A stretch of DNA of 42,832 nucleotides from an uncultured bacterium (lineage in GTDB: Bacteria; Bacillota; Clostridia; Oscillospirales; Oscillospiraceae). The translations under genes and the position numbers were made by a program. Under the pieces are notes generated by a model. It was not told the origin of the DNA and ran no database searches. It saw only the letters and a program-made list of their open reading frames with translations. The stretch spans positions 1 through 42,832 of the forward strand of contig CANDCH010000018.1 in assembly GCA_947383145.1 (NCBI GenBank). Direction: 5' to 3'. Position 1 is the first letter of the stretch. Each line of letters starts with the position of its first letter. This document shows, piece after piece, positions 29,510-38,889 of this stretch.

Positions 29510-30004
29510 TGTGCTAAAATATTTTTTGGCTTCATGGCTCATCCACATAATTGACCACGCGCGGGCAAAGCGGCATAGCTCGCCCCGTTTTTCGGTGTGA
29601 CCTGGAGCGTCTTCACCTCGGACAGCCTACCAATGCAATCTGAATCTCGCTGGTCGTCTTTTCGACGTTTCCGATATTTCGCAAAGGCTGCCAGGGCGGG
29701 ACGCCGCTGGCCAACGCCGTGGGAGCAAAGGCGTCTGGCCTACAGTAATTCCCATGGGGAAACCCAGGAAAAAGACGGTGTGGCAACCGCCACACCGTCT
29801 TTTTCCAAACAATTTCAGCTTACAAGCTCCATGCCTCTTTTTCTTTTTGGGGGTTGACGCATATTTACAGGTTTGCCAACAGCTTTGATATCGGGCCGCT
29901 TTAGAAGGAACGTCTGCACTGCTCGTGTATCTGTCCTCCTATCCCCCACTCAAGGTATCTCAAGCTGGGATTTTTATCAGATTCTCTTCATTCAGAAGCG
30001 GACA
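29510..30004. other. Gap without recognisable gene
   Basis: About 500 bases. It contains one strong terminator (29767-29806). Both flanks have somewhat lower G+C than the genes, and open frames that I could not match to any family. On the minus strand around 29960-29820 a short frame ends in ...KRKRGMELVS, possibly a remnant. Confidence 0.5.
29767..29806. terminator. Bidirectional terminator with 18-bp perfect stem
   Basis: GGAAAAAGACGGTGTGGC, loop AACC, then its exact complement. A-run and T-run flanks make it work both ways. It closes the coaD-side transcripts (minus strand) before ridA. Confidence 0.9.
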
Positions 30005-30526
30005 TCATCCGTCCGCCTCAGCGTCGTACATTCGGCTTCCGCCTGAGGCGCCCGGCCGGTCGCCTCCGCCGCCCATGCCGGAGCGGAACTGATTATGTAC
30101 CTGGCGCATCTCCGCGTGGGCGGCGGCCAGCGCGTCCTCCGTCCGGCGCAGCAGGTCCGCACAGTACTCGTTGGTCTCCCGGCAGGTCTTTTTCGCCTCC
30201 TCGTCGGCGTGGGCCAGCACCTCCCGGGCCTTCTGCCGGGCCTGGGTCATCACCAGGGCCTCGCTCACCATCTGGTTCGCCTCAATCTCCGCCCGCTTTT
30301 TGATCTCCTCCGCCTCCCGCTTGGCGGCGGCCAGGTACTCGTTCCGGGCGTTGAGAATTTTCCGGGCCTCCGCCAAATCCACAGGGAGCTGCTTCTTGGC
30401 GTCCTCAATGAGATCCAACGCTTTGTCCCGCTCGATCACGCATTTATCCCCGCTGAAAGCGGCGTTTTTCGCCTCGTCAATCATATCGAACAGCATATCC
30501 AGCAGTTCGTCCACAGCCGTCGCCAT
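30005..30526 (-). CDS. Coiled-coil protein, DivIVA/ATPase-like, function unknown
   Basis: 173 residues. Long charged helices (about 50-145) have heptad-like spacing of Ala/Leu and many Glu/Lys/Arg. A glycine-rich tail (GMGGGGD) follows and there is no membrane segment. Such proteins beside coaD in clostridia are annotated loosely as ATPase or V-type ATPase subunit-like. I see no Walker motif, so that label is doubtful. The ribosome site AAGGAGA lies in the last coaD codons; the start is four bases after the coaD stop. A structural or cell-division scaffold is only a guess. Confidence 0.75.
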   Translation of the reverse strand: MATAVDELLDMLFDMIDEAKNAAFSGDKCVIERDKALDLIEDAKKQLPVDLAEARKILNARNEYLAAAKREAEEIKKRAEIEANQMVSEALVMTQARQKAREVLAHADEEAKKTCRETNEYCADLLRRTEDALAAAHAEMRQVHNQFRSGMGGGGDRPGASGGSRMYDAEADG

Positions 30527-30529
30527 GGG

Positions 30530-31045
30530 TCATCTCTCCTTTTTCGTGTGTGAAATCCGCTCCCCGCCCGCCACCTTGGCGCGCACCCGGTCAATGATCT
30601 GCCGGGGCACAAAGTCGGACAGGTCAGCCCCATACCGGGCCAGCTCCTTCACCACCGTGGAGCTGAGGAAAGCGTATTTGGGCCGCGTGTAGAGAAACAC
30701 CGTGTCCAGCTTGGGGTACAGCTTGGCGTTGAGCATGGCCATCTGAATCTCCGACTCGTAATCGGACACCGCCCGCAGCCCCTTCACCAGCACCCGGGCC
30801 CGGTTGCGCTTGGCGTACTCCGCCACCAGCTCCTGGGAGCAGTCCGTCCGCACGTTGGGCAGGTCCTCGGTCACCGCCTGGATGAGCTCCACCCGCTCCT
30901 GGGGGGAAAACAGCCCGGAGGGCTTGGCGGAATTCACGCTGACGCACACGATCAGCTCGTCGAAAATGGCGGCGGCCCGCTTGATGATGTCCAGATGGCC
31001 CAGGGTCACCGGATCGAAGCTGCCGGGATAGATGGCGCGTCTCAT
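30530..31045 (-). CDS. coaD: Phosphopantetheine adenylyltransferase
   Basis: 171 residues. The nucleotidyltransferase motif YPGSFDPVTLGHLDI (T/HxGH with His17) and the C-terminal SSTVVKELARYGADLSDFVP are diagnostic. It catalyses the penultimate step of coenzyme A synthesis: ATP plus 4'-phosphopantetheine to dephospho-CoA. ATG 31045 overlaps the rsmD stop as ATGA and has AGGAGGA upstream. The open frame extends to 31159, but inside rsmD. Confidence 0.96.
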   Translation of the reverse strand: MRRAIYPGSFDPVTLGHLDIIKRAAAIFDELIVCVSVNSAKPSGLFSPQERVELIQAVTEDLPNVRTDCSQELVAEYAKRNRARVLVKGLRAVSDYESEIQMAMLNAKLYPKLDTVFLYTRPKYAFLSSTVVKELARYGADLSDFVPRQIIDRVRAKVAGGERISHTKKER

Positions 31046-31593
31046 GGGCTCGTCCTCCTGCGGTACAGGGTGAATTTGATCTTGCCGTAGCGGTATTCCC
31101 GCCCCCGTTCGTAAGGAGCCGGAAGCTCCGGCAAATGGCGGTCCGCCGGACTTTCGCACACTATTATACCATTTCCCACCACAATGTCAATCGCCGCGAT
31201 GCGCTCCAGCGCCCGCTCCAGGTTTCCCGAGGCATAGGGCGGGTCCAGAAAAACCAGGCCGTACTTCTCCCCCGCCCGGCTGAGGAAGGCGGCGAAATCC
31301 TTGCCGTGGCAGGCGGCGCGGTCCTCGAAGCCGCAGGTCCTGAGGTTGCGCCGGACGGTGTTCAGAGCGGCGGGGGCGCTGTCCACAAAGTCGCAGAAGG
31401 ACGCTCCCCGGCTCAGCGCCTCGATGCCCAGCTGGCCCGTGCCGGCGAACAGGTCCAGCACCCGCCGTCCCTCGATGTCGAACTGGATGGCGCTGAACAG
31501 CCCCTCCTTCACCCGGCCGGTGGTGGGCCGGGTGTCCAGCCCGGGCAGCTCCTCCAAGCGCCGCCCCTTGGCAAGTCCCGTAATGACTCTCAT
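31042..31593 (-). CDS. rsmD: 16S rRNA (guanine966-N2)-methyltransferase
   Basis: 183 residues. The SAM-binding loop LDLFAGTG is at 46-53, the catalytic motif DPPY at 117-120, and RPTTGRVKEGLFS near the N-terminus is typical of RsmD. It methylates G966 of 16S rRNA during 30S assembly. Overlapping ATGA junctions with uvrC and coaD show a tight operon; the rsmD-coaD pair is common in bacteria. Confidence 0.95.
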   Translation of the reverse strand: MRVITGLAKGRRLEELPGLDTRPTTGRVKEGLFSAIQFDIEGRRVLDLFAGTGQLGIEALSRGASFCDFVDSAPAALNTVRRNLRTCGFEDRAACHGKDFAAFLSRAGEKYGLVFLDPPYASGNLERALERIAAIDIVVGNGIIVCESPADRHLPELPAPYERGREYRYGKIKFTLYRRRTSP

Positions 31594-33437
31594 GGCGTCT
31601 CATCCTTTCGCTCCTGGTTTTCCGCCGGGTGGAAGTGCCGGAACACCGCCTGGGCGGTATTATTCGGCACCACGGCGGCCAATTCCTCCAGCGAGGCCCC
31701 CTTGACGGCCTTCACGCTCTTGAACGCCTTCAAAAGCTGGGCCTTCCGGGCGGGCCCCACGCCGGGGACGCCGTCCAAAGCGGACCCCTTCAGATGCCCC
31801 GCCTGCTGCTGGCGGTGGAACTCGATGGCGAAGCGGTGGGTCTCCTCCTGGATGCGGCCCACCATGGCAAACAGGGCCTGGTTGGCCTGTATGCCGATCT
31901 CCCGGCCGTCCCCGGCCACCAGGGCGCGGGTGCGGTGGCGGCCGTCCTTTATCATGCCGTACACCGGGATGTCCCCCAGCCCCAGCTTGGCCAGCGCCTC
32001 CCAGGCCGCCTTCACCTGGCCCGCGCCGCCGTCCATCAGCAACAGGTCGGGCCTGTCCGCGAATCGTTCGTCCCCGTTCAGGTACCGCCGGAACCGGCGC
32101 TCCACAACCTGCTCCATGGAGGCGTAGTCGTCGGCGTGGGGCATATCCTTCAGCTTGAAATGGCGGTAATCCCGCTTCAGCGGCCTGCCGTCGATGTGGA
32201 CCGTCATGGAGGCCACAATATCCGAGCTGCCCGTATTGGATATGTCGAAGGCCTCGATGCGGCGGGGCGGCTCCGCCAGCCCAAGCAGCGCCCCCAGCGC
32301 CTCGGTGAGCTTGGAGCGGCGCTCCTCCGCCGTGGTGGCCCGGAGGACCTCCTCCGCGGCGTTCTCATTTGCCAGCCGCACCAGCTCCATCTTGGCCCCC
32401 CGCTGGGGGGTGAGCACCTCCACCTTCCGCCCCACCGCCTCGGTGAGCATACGGGCCAGCTCCACCCGCTCGTCGATGTCGCAGGGCAGGAGAATCTGCC
32501 GGGGAAGCTGCCCCCGCCCGCCGTAATACTGGGCCGCCAGGGTGGAAACCGTGGCCTGCTCGTCCTCCATGGGGACGGACAGCAGCTCCCAGTCCTTGGC
32601 CGCCAGCTCGCCGCCCATATAGTGGAGCACCACAAAGCAGCTCTTGGCCTCTCCCCGGTGATAGCCTACCACGTCGGTGTCCGCCAGCGACCCGGCCACC
32701 GCCTTCTGCCGCTTGCCCAGAAGCTGGATGGACCGGACGCGGTCCCGGAGCTGGGCGGCCTTCTCAAACCGCAGCTCCTCCGCCGCCAGCTCCATCTCGG
32801 CGGTGAGCTCGTCCACCACCTCGTCCAGGCGCCCCTCCAGCAGCCGCACCGCCTGGTCGATGGAGCGGCTGTACTGGGTCTGGTCCATCTCCTCCCGGCA
32901 GTAGCCGTCGCACATCCCCATGTGAAAATTGAGGCAGGGCCGCTCCTTCCCGATGTCCCTGGGGAACTTCCGGCGGCAGGCGGGCAGGCGGAGCGCCTCC
33001 CGCAGCGCGTCGATAATCCCCTGGCTGGCGAACCGGGAGCCGTAGGGCCCAAAATACCGGGCCCCGTCGTCCTCCGCCCTGGAGGCCAGGGAAAACCGGG
33101 GATACTCCCCGCCGGACAGGCGGATATAGGGGAAGCCCTTGCTGTCCTTGAGCAGAATGTTGTACCGGGGCTGGTGCCGCTTGATGAGGGCGCACTCCAG
33201 CACCAGCGCCTCAAACTCGGACTGGACCACAATGACGTCAAAGTGGTCGATCTGGCTCACCATGGCCCTGGTCTTTTCGTTGTGGCGGGACTGGTCCTGA
33301 AAATACTGGCTCACCCGGTTTTTCAGCGCCTTGGCCTTGCCCACATAGATGACCTCGCTGGCTGCGTTCTGCATGATATAAACCCCAGGCTTTAAGGGCA
33401 AAGCATGGGCCTTATCTCTCAACTCCTCGAATGTCAT
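31590..33437 (-). CDS. uvrC: Excinuclease ABC subunit C
   Basis: 615 residues. The GIY-YIG nuclease domain (PGVYIMQNAASEVIYVGKA, 17-35) makes the 3' incision. A UVR helix pair (near 200-235) binds UvrB. A central RNase H-like nuclease follows (EAFDISNTGSSDIVASM, then DLLLMDGGAGQ) for the 5' incision. The C-terminal helix-hairpin-helix is VPGVGPARKAQLLKAF. Complete nucleotide excision repair subunit. GGAG lies before the ATG; the promoter is not obvious. Confidence 0.97.
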   Translation of the reverse strand: MTFEELRDKAHALPLKPGVYIMQNAASEVIYVGKAKALKNRVSQYFQDQSRHNEKTRAMVSQIDHFDVIVVQSEFEALVLECALIKRHQPRYNILLKDSKGFPYIRLSGGEYPRFSLASRAEDDGARYFGPYGSRFASQGIIDALREALRLPACRRKFPRDIGKERPCLNFHMGMCDGYCREEMDQTQYSRSIDQAVRLLEGRLDEVVDELTAEMELAAEELRFEKAAQLRDRVRSIQLLGKRQKAVAGSLADTDVVGYHRGEAKSCFVVLHYMGGELAAKDWELLSVPMEDEQATVSTLAAQYYGGRGQLPRQILLPCDIDERVELARMLTEAVGRKVEVLTPQRGAKMELVRLANENAAEEVLRATTAEERRSKLTEALGALLGLAEPPRRIEAFDISNTGSSDIVASMTVHIDGRPLKRDYRHFKLKDMPHADDYASMEQVVERRFRRYLNGDERFADRPDLLLMDGGAGQVKAAWEALAKLGLGDIPVYGMIKDGRHRTRALVAGDGREIGIQANQALFAMVGRIQEETHRFAIEFHRQQQAGHLKGSALDGVPGVGPARKAQLLKAFKSVKAVKGASLEELAAVVPNNTAQAVFRHFHPAENQERKDETP

Positions 33438-33504
33438 TGAGGCCGCCTCCTTATACGCCTATCGCCGCGCTTCCCTGTCACGCTCCGATTGGGCGCATTA
33501 CGGG

Positions 33505-33559
33505 GCGGCTTCGCTCCGGCTCGGAGAAAACCCAGCCCCGCTTCGCGGGCCTTGGGCTT
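33505..33559. repeat. GC-rich intergenic repeat, copy B
   Basis: Its reverse complement matches bases 2-56 closely. It lies in the 222-bp gap between the HPr and uvrC genes and forms a GC-rich stem (CCCCGCTTCGCGGG). Confidence 0.65.
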
Positions 33560-33615
33560 CTCTCCTCGCTCCGTTCCATCCGCCCCTATGCGCCTGCCCT
33601 CGCGCTTCTTACAAA

Positions 33616-33641
33616 AAAAGCGCCGCATATGCGGCGCTTTT
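33616..33641 (-). terminator. Terminator of the HPr gene
   Basis: Palindrome AAAAGCGCCGCAT/ATGCGGCGCTTTT. On the minus strand it is followed by a longer T-run. It lies about 20 bases past the HPr stop. Confidence 0.88.
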
Positions 33642-33659
33642 CTCGTTCGGGTTGAGTGT

Positions 33660-33926
33660 TCACTCGGAAAACTCGGAATTAATCAGCTCCACCAGGGCGT
33701 TGACCGCAGCCTCCTCATCGGGGCCGTCGGCAATGAGGTTGATGGTCGTACCCTTCACAATGCCCAGGGACAAGACACCCAACAGGCTTTTGGCGTTCAC
33801 CCGGCGGTCGTCGTCCTTTTCCACCCAGATGGAGCTCTTGAACTCGTTGGCCTTCTGGATAAAAAACGTGGCCGGGCGGGCGTGCAGACCGACCTGGTTG
33901 TTTACCGTAGTCTCTTTCATGAACAT
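33660..33926 (-). CDS. HPr-family phosphocarrier protein
   Basis: 88 residues. The active-site His15 sits in GLHARPAT. Ser47 in NAKSLLGVLSLG is the likely HPr-kinase regulatory site. Role: phosphate relay from enzyme I to PTS sugar transporters and, when Ser is phosphorylated, carbon catabolite control in Firmicutes. No PTS gene is nearby, so it is either the general ptsH or a Crh-like paralogue. The presence of His15 argues against a Crh-like function. GGAGGG favours ATG 33926 over the in-frame ATG 33920. Own promoter and terminator. Confidence 0.92.
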   Translation of the reverse strand: MFMKETTVNNQVGLHARPATFFIQKANEFKSSIWVEKDDDRRVNAKSLLGVLSLGIVKGTTINLIADGPDEEAAVNALVELINSEFSE

Positions 33927-34011
33927 GAGCGATTCCCTCCATCAATAAAACTCGGCTCCTGGTGCATCCGGTCCGCACCGGACCTGCTCCGAATCTTTAA
34001 ATACCTCTGAT

Positions 34012-34040
34012 AGGATATCAAATTTAGCCCGCATCGTCAA
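34012..34040 (-). promoter_or_regulatory. Promoter of the HPr gene
   Basis: Minus strand: -35 TTGACG (34035-34040), 17-base spacer, -10 TATCCT (34012-34017). The 80-base leader contains GGTCCG/CGGACC hairpin arms. Confidence 0.65.
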
Positions 34041-34157
34041 GAGCATTTTCAACAAAAATCACACCGCGCCTTCATGAAAACCGCCCAGAAATCACCACCG
34101 GAGCCCGCTTTTCCAGCGCCGCCGCGGCCGGAAGGGGCGGAAACGCGGTCCGACGCG

Positions 34158-36542
34158 TCATTTCAGCGTGGCGACCGTCACCCCGTCTTCCCCTTCTCCA
34201 TAGACCCCGGGGCGGTATTCCTTCACATAGCGGCTCTTTTTCAGGTGCTCCCGCACCGCTTTCCGCAGCGCCCCGGTGCCCTTGCCGTGGATGATGGTCA
34301 CCGTCTCCAGCTTGCCCATGAGGGCGTTGTCCAGAAACAGGTCCACCGCCCCCAGGGCCTCGTCCACCATCATCCCCCGCAGGTCCAGCTCGGCCTTGGC
34401 GGCTGCCGCCCGGAAGGGCCGGGACACCGATGCGGCCCGCGCCTTGTCCCTGGCGCTCTGCTTTTTCCGGGCCGTCACGTCCTCCAGCACCCGCACCTCG
34501 CTCTGCCTGGCCTTCAGCTTTAAAATGCCCGCCTGGAGCTGGAGGGTGCCGTCCTTGTTGACCCCCACCACCTCCGCCTGGGCGCCCATTTTGATCAGCT
34601 CCACCGTGTCGCCCAGGACCGCGTCCCGTGTGGGGGGCGGAGGCGGCAGATCCTCCCTTTTCCCGCCCAGGGCGGCGTCCGCCTCGTTCAGCTTCCGGCG
34701 CAGCTCCGACCGCTGCTCGTTGTCGTCCACCCAGTCCTTCGCCTGCTCTTGACGGCGGCGCATTTCGTTCAGCTCTTTAAACGTTTGATCCGCGGCGTCC
34801 CGGGCCTGCTCAAGGATGGCGCGGGCCTCCGCCTGGGCTTTCTCAACGGCCTTTTGCCGCTCCTCCTCAAGCCGGGCCCGGTACTGCTCCGCCTGGGCGC
34901 GAGCCTCCTCCATCTCCCGGCGGAGCTGGGCGGCCTTTTCCCGCTCCTTCTCCATGGCCTGACGCTGGAGATCCAGCTGGCTGAGCACATCCTCAAAGCG
35001 CACATTCTCTGCGTCGATGCGGTCGGCGGCCTTTTGAATGATATAATCCGGCAGGCCCAGCCGCCGGGAGATGGCGAAGGCGTTGGATTTGCCGGGGATG
35101 CCGATGAGCACCCGGTAGGTGGGGGCCAGGGTCTCCACGTCGAACTCGCAGGAGGCGTTTTCCACCCCCTTGGTGGTCATGGCGTACACCTTCAGCTCGG
35201 CATAGTGGGTGGTGGCGGCCACAGCGGCGCCCATGGCCCGGGCGGACTCGATGACGGCCGCCGCCAGGGCCGCGCCCTCCACCGGGTCGGTGCCCGCCCC
35301 CAGCTCGTCGAACAAAATCAGCGTCTCGCTGTCCGCCTGCTCCAGAATGGCCACAATGTTGGTCATGTGGGAGGAGAAGGTGGACAGGGACTGGTCGATG
35401 GACTGCTCGTCGCCGATATCCGCCAGCACGGCGGAGCATACCTTCACCGCGGACCCGTCCGCCGCCGGGATGTGCAGGCCGCACTGGGCCATCAAAGTCA
35501 GCAGGCCCAGGGTTTTCAGGGTGACGGTCTTTCCGCCGGTGTTGGGGCCGGTGATCACCAGGGTGTCAAACCTTCCGCCCAGGGCCAGGTCGTTGCGCAC
35601 GGCGGTCTTGGGGTCCAGCAGGGGGTGCCGGGCCCGCTTCAGCTCGATATGGTTCCCCAGGACCGGCTCCATGGCCCCCATGGCGGAGGACAGCCTGGCC
35701 CGGGCGAAAATGCAGTCCAGCGCTACCAGGGTCTGGTAGTCGTCCTCGATGTCCGTCTTGAACCCGGCGCAGTCGGCGGACAGCTCCGCCAGAATGCGCT
35801 CGATCTCCTTCTGCTCCTTGGCCTGGAGCTCCCGCAGCTCGTTGTTGGCGTTCACCACCCCCATGGGCTCGATGAAGAAGGTGCCGCCGGAGCCGGACAC
35901 GTCGTGGACCAGGCCGGGAACGTCGTTTTTGTGCTCGCTCTTCACGGGCACCACGTAGCGGCCCCCCCGCATGGTAATGATGGCGTCCTGGAGATACTTG
36001 GACTGGTTGGAGGAGATGAGCCGGTTGAGCACATCCCGCACCTTGCCCGCCGCCGCCCGGATGTGCCGCCGGATGTCGGACAGCTCCGGGGAGGCCGCGT
36101 CGGCGATCTCGTCCTCGCCGAGGATGGAGCCGGTGATCTTGTCCTCCAGAAAGCGGTTGGCGGTGAGGCTCTCAAAATAGCCGTCCAGCACCGTTTTCAC
36201 CTCGCCGTTTCCCGCGCCGTACTCCCGGACGTTCCGGGCGCACCGCAGCACCTGGGCGATGTCCAGCAGCTCCCGGGTGTTCAGCGCGCCCCCCCGGTCC
36301 GCCCGCTGGAGGGCCGCCGCCACCGGACGGACCCCGGACAGGGACGGCGTGCCGTGCTTCACCAGCAGGTCAAAGGCGGCGGAGGTCTGCTTTTGCAGGC
36401 GGCTCACGTCGCTTTGCACGCCCAGGGGACGCAGGGCCAGACACCGCTCCCTGCCCTCCTCGGTCGCCGCCTCCTCCGCCAGCAGGGCCAGCACCCGGGG
36501 CAGCTCCAGCGTCTCTATGGATTTTTCAAATAATGGCGTCAT
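34158..36542 (-). CDS. mutS2: MutS2 endonuclease
   Basis: 794 residues. The MutS core lacks the mismatch-recognition domain. Walker A GPNTGGKT is at 332-339, followed by the dimeric ATPase motifs (DELGAGTDP). A long charged coiled coil spans about 510-640. The C-terminal Smr nuclease domain shows LDLRGMMVDEA and HGKGTGALR. MutS2 acts against recombination intermediates or on collided ribosomes in Firmicutes, not in mismatch repair. The ATG overlaps the stop of the upstream membrane-protein gene (ATGA). Confidence 0.96.
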   Translation of the reverse strand: MTPLFEKSIETLELPRVLALLAEEAATEEGRERCLALRPLGVQSDVSRLQKQTSAAFDLLVKHGTPSLSGVRPVAAALQRADRGGALNTRELLDIAQVLRCARNVREYGAGNGEVKTVLDGYFESLTANRFLEDKITGSILGEDEIADAASPELSDIRRHIRAAAGKVRDVLNRLISSNQSKYLQDAIITMRGGRYVVPVKSEHKNDVPGLVHDVSGSGGTFFIEPMGVVNANNELRELQAKEQKEIERILAELSADCAGFKTDIEDDYQTLVALDCIFARARLSSAMGAMEPVLGNHIELKRARHPLLDPKTAVRNDLALGGRFDTLVITGPNTGGKTVTLKTLGLLTLMAQCGLHIPAADGSAVKVCSAVLADIGDEQSIDQSLSTFSSHMTNIVAILEQADSETLILFDELGAGTDPVEGAALAAAVIESARAMGAAVAATTHYAELKVYAMTTKGVENASCEFDVETLAPTYRVLIGIPGKSNAFAISRRLGLPDYIIQKAADRIDAENVRFEDVLSQLDLQRQAMEKEREKAAQLRREMEEARAQAEQYRARLEEERQKAVEKAQAEARAILEQARDAADQTFKELNEMRRRQEQAKDWVDDNEQRSELRRKLNEADAALGGKREDLPPPPPTRDAVLGDTVELIKMGAQAEVVGVNKDGTLQLQAGILKLKARQSEVRVLEDVTARKKQSARDKARAASVSRPFRAAAAKAELDLRGMMVDEALGAVDLFLDNALMGKLETVTIIHGKGTGALRKAVREHLKKSRYVKEYRPGVYGEGEDGVTVATLK

Positions 36543-38056
36543 GATCGTTTCCTCGTTTTATGAAATAGTATTTGGCCCAGCGTCCACAGCCCGTCCAGCC
36601 CCACGGCGGTCAGGGGGAACGCCAGGGCGTACATCAGCAGCCGGTAGCGCACCTGGACCTCAATGAACAGGTGCACCCCGAAATAGGCCAGCGCCGCCAG
36701 CGCCAGCAGCTGGGCAGCCTCCCGGCTCCGGGCCCTGCCGCGGAGCGCGCACACGCCCCCCGCCGCGGCCAGCATAAAGCACCATACGTAGCAGCCGGAG
36801 GACGCCCGCTGGACCACGCGGACCGCCTGTTCCGCCCCGCCGGACAGGCCGGAGCGGTCCAGCGCCTGGACCACGTTTTCCGTCGCCGTCCACTCCAGCG
36901 TCTCGCAGCGGCCCCACAGCTTCTCAATCTTGTCCCATGCCAGCTTTGCCAACCGGTCCGGCGGGACGGACAGCCGCTGGGCGATCAGCGCCCGGGCCTC
37001 CGCCCTGGGGTCCCCGCCGCCGAACACCCGCTCCGCATCCCGCTTGCTGTAGCCGCCGCAGGTCTCCTCGTTCAGCCCGCACACAAACTTCCACTCCGGG
37101 CAGCTGTTGGTCAAACCGTACTCGTTCAGCCCGGACAGCCGCACCCCCTGGCCGAACCCCCACATCAGCGCGGCGTACGCCGCCGCCAGCAGGGCAAACC
37201 GGGCCAGAGCGCTCCCGGCGGCCCGCAGGCCGCCCCCCCGCTCCCGCAGCAGTTCCAGCACCAGCAGGCACAGCGCCGCCGCCAGCGCCACCGCCGCCGC
37301 GGGCCGGAAGGCGTTGCCCAGGGCCAGCGCGGCCCCCGCCGCCCCCGCCAGGGCCAGACGCCCTTTCAGTCCCGCCGCCGGGACGGTATACAGCCACAGG
37401 GCCAGCAGGAGCAGCAGGTCGGACAGGTGCTGGTTGGTGAGCACCGGCGCCAGCAGCCAGGTTCCCGGATAGAGGGTATACAGCAGCGCCGCCCCCCGGG
37501 CCCCTCCCTCGGAGGCAAACCGCCTTGCCAGACCGTATACCAGCGCCCCGGTGAGGGCGGAGGCCAGAACGTTCACCAGCTTGAAAAACAGCACGTCCGC
37601 CCCGAACAGCTCCATGGGAACCGCCATGTACGCCACAAACCAGCTCTGGTAGGGCCAGCGCACGAAATATTCCAGCGCCGTCAGGGGCACGGGCCCCTGG
37701 GCCAGCCATTGGGCGGTCTCATAGAGCATTTTAAAATCGCTGACCGGCTGGGTGTCCACCAGCACGGCAAACGCCCCCTTCAACGCCAGCGTGCCCGCAA
37801 ACAGCAGCAGCGCAAACCGCCGTCCCCGGTCCGCCCGGGCCCGACGGCACGCCAGCCCCAGCCCCGCCAGCAGCAGGCCGGGCAGCGTTATGCAGACCGC
37901 CGCCGTCCGGGGCGCGGCCTCCTCCAGCAGCGCCTTCAGGCTCACGGCCGCAATCACCGCCGCCATGAGGGCAAAGCACCCGAAGGTCAGCCCCAGCAGC
38001 AGCCGCTCCGCGAGGCCCCAGCCCCGCGCCCCGCCCAGTCCCGTTCCTTCCTTCAT
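36539..38056 (-). CDS. Membrane glycosyltransferase, GT39/ArnT-like
   Basis: About 505 residues with roughly ten hydrophobic helices and an early acidic loop motif (QPVSDFKMLYETAQWL) like the Asp-containing loop of GT39/GT-C enzymes. A long loop rich in Cys (NSCPEWKFVCGLNEETC) follows the middle helices. It would transfer a sugar from a polyprenyl-phosphate carrier to a surface acceptor; acceptor unknown. ATG 38056 has GGAG at nine bases, while the ATG at 38065 touches that site. It lies between recO and mutS2, an unusual location. Confidence 0.75.
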   Translation of the reverse strand: MKEGTGLGGARGWGLAERLLLGLTFGCFALMAAVIAAVSLKALLEEAAPRTAAVCITLPGLLLAGLGLACRRARADRGRRFALLLFAGTLALKGAFAVLVDTQPVSDFKMLYETAQWLAQGPVPLTALEYFVRWPYQSWFVAYMAVPMELFGADVLFFKLVNVLASALTGALVYGLARRFASEGGARGAALLYTLYPGTWLLAPVLTNQHLSDLLLLLALWLYTVPAAGLKGRLALAGAAGAALALGNAFRPAAAVALAAALCLLVLELLRERGGGLRAAGSALARFALLAAAYAALMWGFGQGVRLSGLNEYGLTNSCPEWKFVCGLNEETCGGYSKRDAERVFGGGDPRAEARALIAQRLSVPPDRLAKLAWDKIEKLWGRCETLEWTATENVVQALDRSGLSGGAEQAVRVVQRASSGCYVWCFMLAAAGGVCALRGRARSREAAQLLALAALAYFGVHLFIEVQVRYRLLMYALAFPLTAVGLDGLWTLGQILFHKTRKRS

Positions 38057-38086
38057 CGCATACATCTCCGATCCTGCGCGCCGGGG

Positions 38087-38842
38087 TCAGCCCTTCGGCC
38101 TCAGCTGCTTATAGAAGTCCAGCGTGCGGAACCCCCGCTCCAGCCGGGTCATCAGATATGCCTCCGACGCCTGGGACAGCCGCCGCAGCCCCTCCCCGTC
38201 CAGCCGGAAGGACAGCAGCCGCTTGCGCGGACCCCAGACAATGTGCCGCAGGGCGGCCAGCGCCGCCGTGGTCAGCGGCATGGACACCCCGTCCCCCAGC
38301 CCGTCCCGGCAGGCGGCGCAGTGCAGCGTCCCCTCCCCCAGGTGGATGCAGGGGTCCCGGGGCTGCTCCCGGCCGCACACCCCGCACCGCTCGATCTGGG
38401 GCTCGTACCCCGCCAGCGCCATGGCCCGCCACTCAAAGGCGGCCTTCACCTGCTCCAGGGGCAGGTTCAGCTTGTCCAGGGCGTGGAGGCAGTTCAGCGT
38501 CACCGCCAGCAGGCCGGGCTCCGGCTGGCCCTCCTCCGCCAGGGCCTCGGCGGCCTCCGCGAAATAGCTGGCCAGCGCCATTCGCTCCAGGCCGGCCCGG
38601 GCGCCCTCAAACAGCCGGTCGGACGCGGCCTCCTTCACCGACCACATCCCCCGGAACTCATACAGGGTGAACTCCCCCCAGGCCAGCAGCTGGCAGGAGG
38701 CGGCGATGGGGCTGTCCTTTTTCCGGCAGCCCCGGGCGGACACCGTGATTTTGCCCGCCTCCTGGGTGAGCAGGGTGAGGATCTTATCCGATTCCTTGTA
38801 ATTCACCTCGCGCAGAACGAGGCCGTTGGTGGTCAGGTGCAT
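38087..38842 (-). CDS. recO: DNA repair protein RecO
   Basis: 251 residues. N-terminal OB fold starting MHLTTNGLVLREVNYKESDKI..., then a helical domain with zinc-type cysteines Cys153, 156, 175 and 178 (CGVC...CAAC) and an extra Cys165. It loads RecA with RecR at single-strand gaps. ATG 38842 has AGGAG upstream; a frame open to 39079 is not used. Confidence 0.94.
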   Translation of the reverse strand: MHLTTNGLVLREVNYKESDKILTLLTQEAGKITVSARGCRKKDSPIAASCQLLAWGEFTLYEFRGMWSVKEAASDRLFEGARAGLERMALASYFAEAAEALAEEGQPEPGLLAVTLNCLHALDKLNLPLEQVKAAFEWRAMALAGYEPQIERCGVCGREQPRDPCIHLGEGTLHCAACRDGLGDGVSMPLTTAALAALRHIVWGPRKRLLSFRLDGEGLRRLSQASEAYLMTRLERGFRTLDFYKQLRPKG

Positions 38843-38889
38843 AACACCGCTCCTATGTACGCCCCGGCGGACCGCCGGAGCGCGGAAAT

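Noticed and set aside
29597-29857. Plus-strand 86-codon frame in the ridA-side gap
   Set aside because: It runs through a perfect bidirectional terminator and has no ribosome site.
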